This document shows, in pieces, positions 17,882 through 26,579 of a stretch of 64,000 bases of DNA (within the stretch, counting starts at the first letter, position 1; the number at the start of each line of letters is the position of its first letter). Source of the stretch: Ketobacter sp036337295 (GTDB lineage Bacteria; Pseudomonadota; Gammaproteobacteria; Pseudomonadales; Ketobacteraceae); NCBI GenBank assembly GCA_036337295.1, contig JAYZEN010000007.1:310001-374000 (forward strand), in the 5' to 3' direction. A program made the translations under genes and the position numbers. Under the pieces are notes generated by a model, which was not told the origin of the DNA, made no database searches, and saw only the letters and a program-made list of their open reading frames with translations.

Positions 17882-19456
17882 ATGCCACAAATCATTAACA
17901 CCAACATCTCGTCGATCAATGCGCAGCGCAACTTGAACAAGTCGCAAGGCTCATTGCAGACATCCCTGCAGCGTTTGTCTTCTGGTCTGCGCATTAACGG
18001 CGCCAAAGACGACGCAGCGGGCCTGGCCATTTCCAACCGCTTTACCACCCAGATTCGCGGCTTGAACGTTGCGGTCCGTAACGCCAACGACGGTATTTCC
18101 TTCGCCCAGACCACAGAAAGTGCCTTGGACGAAATTACCACCTCGCTGCAGCGGATTCGTGACTTGGCGGTACAGTCTGCCAACGCCACCAACAGCGCCC
18201 AGGACCGGGTGTCACTGCAGGAAGAGGTGGATCAGCTGGTTTCTGAAATCGATCGAATTGCTGAAACCACCACGTTTAACGGCAACAAGGTGGCGGATGG
18301 TTCCATCTCCTCCTTGAGCTTCCAGATTGGTGCCAACGCGGGTGAAACAGTGGAAGTAACCGGTGTGGATGCCCGTACCAGCCAGCTGGGCTCACAGCCT
18401 GGTGTGGTGGAAACCACGGCTTCCAGTATCGGTGGTGTGACGGCTAACGGCTTCACCATTACGTTGGGTACCACAGTTGGCTCCGGCACCCTGTCAGTGG
18501 GTGTGCTGGGCAGCACTGTGGGAGACTATGCCTCCATCAATGGATACGCTGCCGCGTCGTTGACCGATGTTAACGCGGATGACTACGGTTCTGGTCTGGC
18601 CAAAGACCTGGCTGAGCGGATCAATACTCTGCGTGAAGATGGCGTGGAGAACATGGATGGAATCTATGCTTCTGCCAAGACCAGCTACGACTACGAGGAC
18701 GCTGCCTCGGCAGTGGGTGCCTCCATTGATGCCAGTGAAGCCTATGTTGGCGCTGGATCTTTGGATAACGGTGGCCTGAACATCAACGGTGTGGATATTG
18801 GTCCGGTCAGCTTCCAGGAAAGGGACGCCGACGGGTCATTAACCAAGGCGATCAACTCGAAGTCTGACATCACGGGTGTAACAGCGAGCATTGGTGACAA
18901 CGGCGAGCTGATACTGAACGCGAAAGATGGGCGTGATATCGTGGTCAACGTGGGTGAGGCGGATGACGTTGAAACCCTGTTCTATGGTGGTGGTGCCAGC
19001 TCCCTGGGCGGTGCGACCATAGCCGATGACCTGAAGCAAGGCTCCATTACCATCACGGCTAACGACTCCATTATTCTGGGAGACGCGGCTGGCGGCTCAA
19101 CGTTCCAGACCGATGAAGACGTGAGTAACGTGCAGGCGACGGGTACTCTGGCCAATGCTGATATCAGGACAGTGGACACAGCAAACCGTACCATTGAAAC
19201 GGTAGACAGTGCGCTGGCACAGATTGACTCCTTCCGGGCAGGGTTGGGTGCGATTCAGAACCGCTTTGAATCGACCATACGTAACCTGTCGGCAGTATCG
19301 GAGTCGCTCTCGGCCGCCAACAGCCGGATCAAGGACGCAGACTTTGCGTCGGAAACGGCGAATCTGTCGAAGAATCAGGTGCTACAACAAGCCGGTATCT
19401 CGGTGCTGGCCCAGGCTAATGCCTTGCCACAACAGGCACTGTCTCTGCTGGGATAA
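17882..19456 (+). CDS. fliC: Flagellin (second paralog)
   Basis: This 524-residue flagellin has conserved D0/D1 termini (MPQIINTNISSINAQRNLN; LSAANSRIKDADFASETANL; ending LPQQALSLLG) and a variable, Ser/Thr/Gly-rich central region (about 170-430). The N-terminal 130 residues are almost identical to the first flagellin. It is preceded by a good sigma-28 promoter and GCAGGAGA SD, and is followed 97 bases later by flaG, as in Pseudomonas fliC-flaG-fliD. It is probably the dominant, late-expressed filament subunit. Confidence 0.96.
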   Translation: MPQIINTNISSINAQRNLNKSQGSLQTSLQRLSSGLRINGAKDDAAGLAISNRFTTQIRGLNVAVRNANDGISFAQTTESALDEITTSLQRIRDLAVQSANATNSAQDRVSLQEEVDQLVSEIDRIAETTTFNGNKVADGSISSLSFQIGANAGETVEVTGVDARTSQLGSQPGVVETTASSIGGVTANGFTITLGTTVGSGTLSVGVLGSTVGDYASINGYAAASLTDVNADDYGSGLAKDLAERINTLREDGVENMDGIYASAKTSYDYEDAASAVGASIDASEAYVGAGSLDNGGLNINGVDIGPVSFQERDADGSLTKAINSKSDITGVTASIGDNGELILNAKDGRDIVVNVGEADDVETLFYGGGASSLGGATIADDLKQGSITITANDSIILGDAAGGSTFQTDEDVSNVQATGTLANADIRTVDTANRTIETVDSALAQIDSFRAGLGAIQNRFESTIRNLSAVSESLSAANSRIKDADFASETANLSKNQVLQQAGISVLAQANALPQQALSLLG

Positions 19457-19553
19457 TCCCCAGCACCGACAGGTAAGCAACAAAGTCATTAGCTTGGCGC
19501 GGGGCCCGAGGTACATACCTTGGGCGCCCGCAGTTGTTGTTTAGGTGGTGTAT

Positions 19554-20012
19554 ATGATTAACGACAGACCGACTAACATTTCGCTTAATACAGGATCGAT
19601 ACCGGAGAAACAGGTAGCGGTTCCGAAGGGTGGCGAGGTCAAAAACAAGGAGACAGTTGACGCACAACCCAACCAGCCCTTGGTTCAGCCGGAAGTGGAT
19701 GAGCCCAGTAAAGCCGAAGTGGCACAAAAGCAGATTGCGGACACCATTGAATCCGAAGCCCGAAGGGAAGAACTTAAGCAAAGGGTGAACGAGGCGATCC
19801 CCAAGGTACGGGAGCTGATGAACAAGAATCAGCGTAGCCTGGATTTCAAAGTAGCAGAGAAGGACAACCGGATTATCGTGACCGTAATCGATAAGGAAAC
19901 CGACAAGGTGATTCGCCAGATTCCACCTGAAGATCTGCTGCACATAGCGGATTCCATAGACGAAGGAGTGAGCACCCTAAAAGAAGGCTCGATTATCAAC
20001 TCCAAAGCCTGA
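19554..20012 (+). CDS. flaG: FlaG family protein
   Basis: This 152-residue protein has the C-terminal FlaG domain (about 90-150; NQRSLDFKVAEKDNRIIVTV, VIRQIPPEDLLHIADSID). FlaG proteins influence filament length, and loss lengthens filaments in several species. The start is set at the ATG at 19554 with AGGTGG five bases upstream, rather than the GTG at 19545 that overlaps that ribosome site. The charged N-terminal half is poorly conserved. A GC-rich imperfect hairpin (about 19501-19533) lies between fliC and this gene and may limit read-through. Confidence 0.9.
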   Translation: MINDRPTNISLNTGSIPEKQVAVPKGGEVKNKETVDAQPNQPLVQPEVDEPSKAEVAQKQIADTIESEARREELKQRVNEAIPKVRELMNKNQRSLDFKVAEKDNRIIVTVIDKETDKVIRQIPPEDLLHIADSIDEGVSTLKEGSIINSKA

Positions 20013-20043
20013 CCCGGCCCGGTTGTTTATAGCGATCCGATAT

Positions 20044-20070
20044 TAAAGAGATGGACCGCCGAGCCGATAC
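20044..20070 (+). promoter_or_regulatory. Sigma-28 promoter of fliD-fliS-fliT
   Basis: TAAAGAGA, 11 bases, GCCGATAC has TAAAG and GCCGATA at ideal FliA spacing, 141 bases before fliD in the 198-base flaG-fliD gap. Confidence 0.75.
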
Positions 20071-20210
20071 TATACTTGTGCAAGTACACAATCCGCCAGG
20101 TTGTGGAATGTATAGGATAGGTTCGTGGTATGGATCTTGCTCCTGACAGGGTATAAGTCCAACGCCCATCGGAAGATGGCATATCATGATCGCGCAAGGC
20201 GAGGGTTATC

Positions 20211-21626
20211 ATGGCAGCAATCACAGCAGCTGGAACAGGCTCCGGCCTGGACATAGAAAGCATCATCGAATCGCTCACCGAAGCAGAGCGCATTCCGACC
20301 CAAACTCGCCTCGACACCCGCGAAATTGAAATTCAGGCTGACATTTCCGCCTATGGCTCACTCAAAGGCACTCTGAAAGATTTCCAGGCGGCATTATCTG
20401 GCCTCACTACGGTGAACAAACTTGCCGCCCGTTCCGCCAAATCCTCCGACGAAACCGTATTCACCGCAACGGCCGCCAGTGGCGCTGCTGTAGGCACCAC
20501 CAATATCCAGGTCATTCAGCTGGCGTCCAACCACAAACTGGTGAGCACGTCGGATTATGCGGATGCTGATGCCGCTGTGGGTGCGGGTACCCTGACCATT
20601 GACATGGGCGGGGACAGTTTCAGTGTGGATATCGTGGGCGGCACCAACAACACCCTCACCGGGATTCGTGATGCCATCAACGACGCTGCAGATAACCCTG
20701 GCGTCACCGCCAGCATCCTCACGGTGAGTGACGGCATGGGTGGCACCGTTTCCAAGCTGGTGCTGACCGCTGATGAGACCGGCGCAGACAATGCGCTGAC
20801 CATCACCGTTACGGACGACGCAGACGGTAACGATACCGATGCGTCCGGTTTGTCCGCCCTGATCAACGCCAACATGACCGAGAAAAGTCAGGCGTTGGAC
20901 GCGGAGCTGCTGATTGATGACGAATACACGGTTACCAGCTCCAGCAATGTTTTTCAGGATGCGATTCAGGGGGTCACCATTACCGCCGTCTCCACTTCAG
21001 ACGGTACCAATGACACGTTGAGCATTGGCCTGGATAAAACGCTGATCACCGAACGCCTGCAAAAATTTGTCGACGAATTCAACCTGCTGAGTGAAACCCT
21101 CAATTATCTGACGGACTACGATATTACTGAGCAGGAAGCCGGGCTGTTGACCGGTGACTTTGCCGCCCGCACCATTGAAACCCAGATTCGCCGCACTATT
21201 GGTAGTGCCATTGAAGGCGCCAGCAGCGTGTTTTCATCTTTGGCCTCTATCGGCATCACCACTCAGCGCGACGGTTCCCTGGCGTTGAACAGTGATAAGC
21301 TCACCACCGCCCTCAATTCCAACTTTGACGATGTGGCAGAACTGCTGGCCGGTGACGATGGCATCATCAAAAGCCTCAACAAGAAGCTGGACAGCTTCCT
21401 GAGCAGTGACGGTATCCTGGCCAGTCGGAATAAAACGTTTCTGTCCCAGCTGGAGGACATTGATGCCCAGCGCGAGAAGCTGGAACTGCGCATCGAATCC
21501 TTCGAAAAGCGCATCAGGCTTCAATATACCAATCTGGACATCTTGGTGGGTCAATTGCAGAGCACCGGTGACTTTGTTACCCAGCAACTGGACGTCATCA
21601 AGAAAGGGCTGGTCGGAAAAGACTAA
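20211..21626 (+). CDS. fliD: Filament cap protein FliD
   Basis: This 471-residue protein has the FliD N-terminal signature (GTGSGLDIESIIESLTEAER) and the C-terminal coiled-coil block (LEDIDAQREKLELRIESFEKRIRLQYTNLDILVGQLQST, positions about 415-455; key pattern RL.QYTNLD). It forms the pentameric or hexameric cap that folds flagellin at the filament tip. It may also mediate surface adhesion. It is the first gene of fliD-fliS-fliT. Confidence 0.96.
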   Translation: MAAITAAGTGSGLDIESIIESLTEAERIPTQTRLDTREIEIQADISAYGSLKGTLKDFQAALSGLTTVNKLAARSAKSSDETVFTATAASGAAVGTTNIQVIQLASNHKLVSTSDYADADAAVGAGTLTIDMGGDSFSVDIVGGTNNTLTGIRDAINDAADNPGVTASILTVSDGMGGTVSKLVLTADETGADNALTITVTDDADGNDTDASGLSALINANMTEKSQALDAELLIDDEYTVTSSSNVFQDAIQGVTITAVSTSDGTNDTLSIGLDKTLITERLQKFVDEFNLLSETLNYLTDYDITEQEAGLLTGDFAARTIETQIRRTIGSAIEGASSVFSSLASIGITTQRDGSLALNSDKLTTALNSNFDDVAELLAGDDGIIKSLNKKLDSFLSSDGILASRNKTFLSQLEDIDAQREKLELRIESFEKRIRLQYTNLDILVGQLQSTGDFVTQQLDVIKKGLVGKD

Positions 21627-21657
21627 TCGTAATCGTCGTGAGAAACGGACTGCAGTT

Positions 21658-22083
21658 ATGAATATGAAAAAAGGCGCTCAGCAATACGCGCAAATGAATA
21701 AGCAGACGGGCGTGGAGGGTGCCAACCCCCACCAGTTGATCGGCATGCTGTACCAGGGGGCGCTGGATAATCTGCAACAGGCACTGGGCTGCATTGACCG
21801 CAAGGACTTTGAAGGTCGCGGCCGGCATTTGGGGCGGGTGATTACCATCCTCGGGGGGCTGCAAAGCTTTCTGGATCACGACAAGGGTGGCGAAATCTCC
21901 CGTAACCTGGATAGTCTGTATGAGTATATGACAGTACGCCTTTATGACGCTTCCCGTGAGAAAACCCGGGAGCCGGTGGAAGAGGTGGTCAAACTGTTGC
22001 GCGAGATCAAGGAGGGTTGGGACGGCATTTCCGACCAGGCCCAGGCCATTTATTCGCAACAGGACCAGACGGTTACCGGGTGA
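21658..22083 (+). CDS. fliS: Flagellin export chaperone FliS
   Basis: This 141-residue protein has the family core (ANPHQLIGMLYQGALDNLQQA at about 23-43 and the RNLDSLYEYM block near 85-95). FliS binds the C-terminal D0 region of flagellin in the cytoplasm and prevents premature polymerisation. The ATG at 21658 gives the expected start (MNMKKGAQQYAQMN). A longer in-frame reading from 21406 lies inside fliD and is not used. Confidence 0.94.
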   Translation: MNMKKGAQQYAQMNKQTGVEGANPHQLIGMLYQGALDNLQQALGCIDRKDFEGRGRHLGRVITILGGLQSFLDHDKGGEISRNLDSLYEYMTVRLYDASREKTREPVEEVVKLLREIKEGWDGISDQAQAIYSQQDQTVTG

Positions 22084-22087
22084 TGCC

Positions 22088-22402
22088 ATGCAGATAGTAA
22101 AGCTCGAAGACTATACCCAGCGGCTGGGCCAGGCCCTGGGAGCAGAGGATCTGGATCTGATTCGGGATGTCAGTGGTGAATGCGATCAGTACCTGAGGCA
22201 GCATCTGCCCCTGAAAGGCAACTCCGACGAAGATTTGACTCGGTTGGTGGATGAAATGGAAAAGCTGCTTGCCAGTTATCGCTCAGCGATTCAGTTCGTT
22301 GAGAACGCCAAGGCTGCGGCCGGACTGCAGTTACAAACCCTGGGCCGCAATCGCAACAACACTCACAAGTACCTGGATATTGCTCGTAATCTGGGCGTCT
22401 GA
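22088..22402 (+). CDS. fliT: FliT-like flagellar chaperone
   Basis: This 104-residue helical protein starts MQIVKLEDYTQRLGQAL, four bases after fliS. Size, helical content and position directly after fliS match FliT, the FliD chaperone that in enterobacteria also antagonises FlhDC. In FleQ-type organisms the second function is not expected. Sequence identity to FliT is weak by eye, so the name rests mainly on context. Confidence 0.7.
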   Translation: MQIVKLEDYTQRLGQALGAEDLDLIRDVSGECDQYLRQHLPLKGNSDEDLTRLVDEMEKLLASYRSAIQFVENAKAAAGLQLQTLGRNRNNTHKYLDIARNLGV

Positions 22403-22538
22403 TACGGCGCCCTGCCTTCCTTTTCTCCCCCAATCTGCAAAAAATCGCGTCAGGAATTTGACTGGATCGCAATCTCTACCTTTACTGAAGGGTAACTATA
22501 AGAATTGCGTCAATTTTTACGGATAAGATATTGCGAGC

Positions 22539-23978
22539 ATGTGGCGAGAAATTAAAGTTCTGTTAGTAGATAACGAGATATCCCGTCGACACGACTTGAA
22601 GGTCATACTGGATTTTGTGGGTGAGCAGACGGTGGAGGCAGTGGAATCCGATTGGACCAATGTCATTGAATCCCATGACGAGGGCAGCTTTACCTGCGCC
22701 ATCATCGGCTCCGTGGATCAGTTGGCGAAACTGTCCCACTCCCTGACGGAATGGGATGCCACATTGCCGCTGATTCTGGTGGATGAAGCCGATCCCGACC
22801 AGATTGAGAGTGACGAAATCCAGAAAGCCGTCATCGCCCGCATCGAGACCCCGCCCAACTACACCAAAATGATGGACACCCTGCATCGGGCCCAGGTCTA
22901 CAAGGATCATCTCTCTGCAGACCCGGTGCGTACCCAGCGGCGCGAGGCGCAACTGTTCCGCAGCCTGGTGGGTACCAGTCGCAGTGTGGTGAAAGTTCGG
23001 GAACTGATGGCGCAGGTGGCGGATAAAGACGTCAATGTGCTGATCACCGGTGAATCCGGCACCGGCAAAGAAGTGGTGGCAAGAAACCTTCATTACAACT
23101 CCCACCGTCGACACCAACCTTTTGTGCCGGTGAACTGCGGGGCAATCCCCCAGGAGCTTTTGGAAAGTGAGCTGTTCGGCCACGAGAAGGGTGCGTTCAC
23201 CGGTGCCATTACCAGCCGGGCCGGGCGCTTTGAGTTGGCCCAGGGCGGCACGATTTTTCTGGATGAAATCGGCGATATGCCGTTACACATGCAGGTCAAA
23301 CTGTTGCGGGTGCTGCAGGAGCGTACCTTCGAAAGGGTAGGCGGCTCCAAAACCTACAATGCCGATGTGCGGGTAATCGCGGCCACGCATCAAAACCTGG
23401 AAGAGCACATCAAAGAAGGCAAGTTTCGGGAAGATCTCTATTACCGCATCAATGTGTTCCCTATTGAAATGCCCCCTCTGCGGGAGCGTACGGAAGACAT
23501 TCCACTGCTGCTGAATGAGCTGGTGGCCCGCATCGAAAATGAAAAGCGTGGTTCCATTCGTTTCAACTCCGCGGCCATCATGGCGTTGTGTCGACACGAA
23601 TGGCCGGGCAACGTCAGAGAGTTGGCGAACCTGGTGGAGCGGTTGGTCATCACCCATCCTTACGGAGTGGTGGGGGTATCCGATTTGCCCAAGCGTTTCC
23701 GTCATGTGGATGAAACGGATGAGGACCGGGAGCTGCCCGAAGACACCGCCGAAACCGTACTGGGTATGCCCGGCTATGTGAGCATGGATACCCCGGCCCT
23801 GTTGCCGGTCAACGGCATTGATTTGAAAGAATATTTATCCAATCTGGAATGCAACCTGATCAAGCAGGCCCTGGACGATTGCAATGGGGTAGTGGCCCGC
23901 GCCGCCGAGAAGTTGAAAATTCGTCGTACCACCTTGGTGGAGAAGATGCGCAAGTACGACCTGAACCGGGTGTCCTGA
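22539..23978 (+). CDS. fleQ: Sigma-54-dependent flagellar master regulator FleQ
   Basis: This 479-residue protein has an atypical N-terminal receiver-like domain (1-130; VLLVDNEISRR, no clear phospho-acceptor Asp). An AAA+ domain follows with Walker A GESGTGKE (171-178), the sigma-54-contact motif GAFTGA (218-223) and Walker B LDEIGD (241-246). A Fis-type HTH sits at the C-terminus (VVARAAEKLKIRRTTLVEKM). FleQ tops the flagellar hierarchy in Pseudomonas and also binds c-di-GMP. The -24/-12 elements at 3846, 6969, 24008 and 28514 are its likely targets. Confidence 0.95.
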   Translation: MWREIKVLLVDNEISRRHDLKVILDFVGEQTVEAVESDWTNVIESHDEGSFTCAIIGSVDQLAKLSHSLTEWDATLPLILVDEADPDQIESDEIQKAVIARIETPPNYTKMMDTLHRAQVYKDHLSADPVRTQRREAQLFRSLVGTSRSVVKVRELMAQVADKDVNVLITGESGTGKEVVARNLHYNSHRRHQPFVPVNCGAIPQELLESELFGHEKGAFTGAITSRAGRFELAQGGTIFLDEIGDMPLHMQVKLLRVLQERTFERVGGSKTYNADVRVIAATHQNLEEHIKEGKFREDLYYRINVFPIEMPPLRERTEDIPLLLNELVARIENEKRGSIRFNSAAIMALCRHEWPGNVRELANLVERLVITHPYGVVGVSDLPKRFRHVDETDEDRELPEDTAETVLGMPGYVSMDTPALLPVNGIDLKEYLSNLECNLIKQALDDCNGVVARAAEKLKIRRTTLVEKMRKYDLNRVS

Positions 23979-24007
23979 CTGAGGCTCCCGAGCCGCTCAC
24001 CCGGCAT

Positions 24008-24022
24008 GGGCACACCTCTTGC
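24008..24022 (+). promoter_or_regulatory. Sigma-54 promoter before TPR-glycosyltransferase operon
   Basis: GGGCAC, 5 bases, TTGC keeps the invariant GG-N10-GC, and the only mismatch to TGGCAC-N5-TTGC is the first base. It lies 72 bases before the start of the glycosyltransferase operon and 30 bases after the fleQ stop. It would put the sugar- and sulfate-transfer genes in the same regulon as hook and rod genes. Confidence 0.65.
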
Positions 24023-24093
24023 AACATTTGTTTCAGACGAAGAATAACGGATAAAAACGTCGGTTTTCCGGCGTTCATGCTCAGGGTGATCCA

Positions 24094-25878
24094 ATGGCGG
24101 CAGTCCCAACAAAAAACAATCAGCTGAATGTGCAGATATCCCAGGCTAAAAAACTGCATCGGGATGGCAAGCTGGAGCCTGCCAGAAAAATCTATGAAAA
24201 ACTGTTGCGCAAGCACCCCGGCCATATCACCTTGTTGGCGTTGATGGGGGGTGTGTGTTTGCAGACCCAGCAATACCAGGAGGCCATCAGCTACCTGAAG
24301 CATGCCTGCGCCAAGAATAAAACTGATGCGGACTTACCCTATAACCTGGCGCTGGCCTATTATCATCTGCGTGATTACGAGTCGGCGGTGATCTGGTATC
24401 AGCAGGCCATTGAAATGAACCCCGAGCACGACCGGGCTTTCTACATGATGGGCAAGGCCTACATGGAGTGGAACGGTGAAAAATACAAGGAAGAGGCCTT
24501 CAATGCTTATCGGCGGGATGTGGAGCTGACTGAGCGGGTGGATTCCTACGTGATGCTCGCGGAAATCATGTTCAGCCTGAAACGTTATGAGGATGCCCGG
24601 GGCCTGGCGAAGCGGGCGCTGGAGCAGGACCCCAAAAACGAGATCGCGCTCTGGACCATGGCCAAAACCATGATCAAGGAAAACTACAAAAAAGCCTATA
24701 TGGATGTGCGCCATGCGGAGCCCATAATCAAGGCGGGCAGCCTGATCCTGAAACTGTATCCGAAAAGCTGGCGTGGTCACCACGTGTTGGCCGAGGGCCT
24801 TTCCATGATCGGAGAGGATGAACTGGCCATTCAGCACTATGAAAAGCTCAACAAGCTGCAGCCCGGCTTTGCCGGTTCCAAAACCTCGGCTGCGGTATTG
24901 AAATTGCGCCAGGGCAAACTGCAGGAAGGCTGGGAGGAAATCAGCCACCGTAAAAGTCATGGTACCGATCTGTTCGGCATCAACGTGGTGGATATTGAGA
25001 AGTGTCCGGCGCCGGCCTGGCAGGGTGAACTGGAATCCGGCAAGAAAATACTGGTGGCGTCGGAGCAGGGCATCGGCGACCAGATGCTGCACGCCCAGAT
25101 GCTGCGCGAACTCATTGATGCGGGCATGGAAGTGCACATGACCTGCACCCCAAAAATTGTGGACATGATGGCGCGCTCCCTGCCGCAGGCCCATTTCTAT
25201 CCCGCCAATGAAGGGGTTCCACAGGAAATCCGTGATCAGATGGATTACAAGGCGGAGCTGTTGGATCTGGGTAAATTTCTGCGCAGCGATCTCGATAAAT
25301 TCAAACAGCCATTCTATTACCTGCAACCGGAGCCGGGACTGCTGGCGGAGTTTCAGGAGAAGTACAAACAGTTCGGTAACAAGCTGAAAATCGGCATCTC
25401 CTGGAAGAGCTCCAGTAAATCGGTCGGCGATCTGAAATCCACGCAACTGGTGCAGTGGAAAGACATTCTGGCGATACCGGAAGCCCAGTTCATCAGTGTT
25501 CAATATGGAGAGATTCAGCAGGATCTGGAGCAGCTGAAAGAAGAGGCCGGGCTGGAGCTCTTTGTTGACGATTTTGATCCCTATGCGGATGTGGAGAAGG
25601 CGGTGGCTCAGATTGCTGCCCTGGATATGGTGGTATCTGTATCCAATGCGGCGGTGCACTTTTCCGGGCAGTTGAATATCCCCACCTGGGTTCTGCTCAA
25701 TCAACGCACCCTTTGGCACTGGTTCGACAGTGGGGAAAATACGGTTTGGTATGATGCGCTGCGCCTCTACCGACAGGAACAGCTTGAGAGCTGGGACCCG
25801 GTGTTCGAGCGTGTTGCCAGTGACCTGAAACAACTTGTGGCCGGATTTAACGAACAAATTTCTGGAGAAGAATCATGA
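24094..25878 (+). CDS. TPR-repeat protein with GT9/GT41-like glycosyltransferase domain
   Basis: This 594-residue protein has at least five TPR-like helical pairs in residues about 10-290 (examples: LEPARKIYEKLLRKHP, YESAVIWYQQAIEMNPEH). A C-terminal GT-B type domain (about 320-590) shows ILVASEQGIGDQM and the VSVSNAAVHFSGQL block typical of heptosyltransferase-like and TPR-linked transferases. No signal or membrane segment is present. TPR-linked transferases commonly glycosylate proteins, and placement between fleQ and fleSR points to flagellin. The donor sugar is unknown. The stop overlaps the next start (ATGA at 25875), so the operon is translationally coupled. Confidence 0.82.
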   Translation: MAAVPTKNNQLNVQISQAKKLHRDGKLEPARKIYEKLLRKHPGHITLLALMGGVCLQTQQYQEAISYLKHACAKNKTDADLPYNLALAYYHLRDYESAVIWYQQAIEMNPEHDRAFYMMGKAYMEWNGEKYKEEAFNAYRRDVELTERVDSYVMLAEIMFSLKRYEDARGLAKRALEQDPKNEIALWTMAKTMIKENYKKAYMDVRHAEPIIKAGSLILKLYPKSWRGHHVLAEGLSMIGEDELAIQHYEKLNKLQPGFAGSKTSAAVLKLRQGKLQEGWEEISHRKSHGTDLFGINVVDIEKCPAPAWQGELESGKKILVASEQGIGDQMLHAQMLRELIDAGMEVHMTCTPKIVDMMARSLPQAHFYPANEGVPQEIRDQMDYKAELLDLGKFLRSDLDKFKQPFYYLQPEPGLLAEFQEKYKQFGNKLKIGISWKSSSKSVGDLKSTQLVQWKDILAIPEAQFISVQYGEIQQDLEQLKEEAGLELFVDDFDPYADVEKAVAQIAALDMVVSVSNAAVHFSGQLNIPTWVLLNQRTLWHWFDSGENTVWYDALRLYRQEQLESWDPVFERVASDLKQLVAGFNEQISGEES

Positions 25879-26579
25879 TCAGGGTATTTATCGGTTTCGA
25901 TCCCAAAGAGGCGGTGGCCTACAACGTGTTGGCTTACAGCATTGAAGTCAATGCCAGTCAGCCGGTTGCCATCACGCCCATCATGCTGAAGCACCTTTCG
26001 GACATCCATACCCGGCCGCGCAATAACCTGTCATCCACGGAATTTTCCTTCACCCGGTTCCTGGTGCCTTTCCTCTGTAACTATGAAGGTTGGGCGGTGT
26101 TCATGGACTGTGACATGCTGGTGCGGGGTGATATGAGCAAACTGTGGGAACTGCGCGATGAGCGCTATGCCATGCAGGTGGTGAAGCACGACCACAAACC
26201 CAGTACCGATATCAAATTCCTGAATCAGCCCCAGACCAAGTATGAAAAGAAAAACTGGTCCAGTGTGATGCTGATGAACTGTGCCAAATGCAAGGCGCTG
26301 ACCCCTGAATACGTGAATGAGGCCAGCGGCCTGGAGTTGCACCAGTTCAAATGGCTGGAAAGCGATGACCTGATCGGCGAAATTCCCCACCAGTGGAATC
26401 ACCTGGTGGGCTACGATCGTTACGACAAGGATGCGCTCAACGTGCATTACACCGAAGGCGGCCCCTATTTCAGAAATTACGCGGATTGTGAATACGCAGA
26501 CGAATGGTGGGAGATGAAAGATCGCATGCTGTTTGTTGAGGACGCAGTGGAAGAACTGGTGGTGCGTCGACGCAAATGA
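25875..26579 (+). CDS. GT-A (GT8-like) glycosyltransferase
   Basis: This 234-residue cytoplasmic protein begins MIRVFIGFDPKEAVAYNVLA and has a DCD motif (78-80) in the context VFMDCDMLVRGDMSKLW, which matches the metal-binding DxD of GT8-like transferases. The C-terminal region has NHLVGYD and VHYTEGGPYF, typical of this family. It would use a nucleotide sugar to extend a glycan. Four-base overlaps with both the gene before and the gene after show tight coupling. Confidence 0.8.
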   Translation: MIRVFIGFDPKEAVAYNVLAYSIEVNASQPVAITPIMLKHLSDIHTRPRNNLSSTEFSFTRFLVPFLCNYEGWAVFMDCDMLVRGDMSKLWELRDERYAMQVVKHDHKPSTDIKFLNQPQTKYEKKNWSSVMLMNCAKCKALTPEYVNEASGLELHQFKWLESDDLIGEIPHQWNHLVGYDRYDKDALNVHYTEGGPYFRNYADCEYADEWWEMKDRMLFVEDAVEELVVRRRK

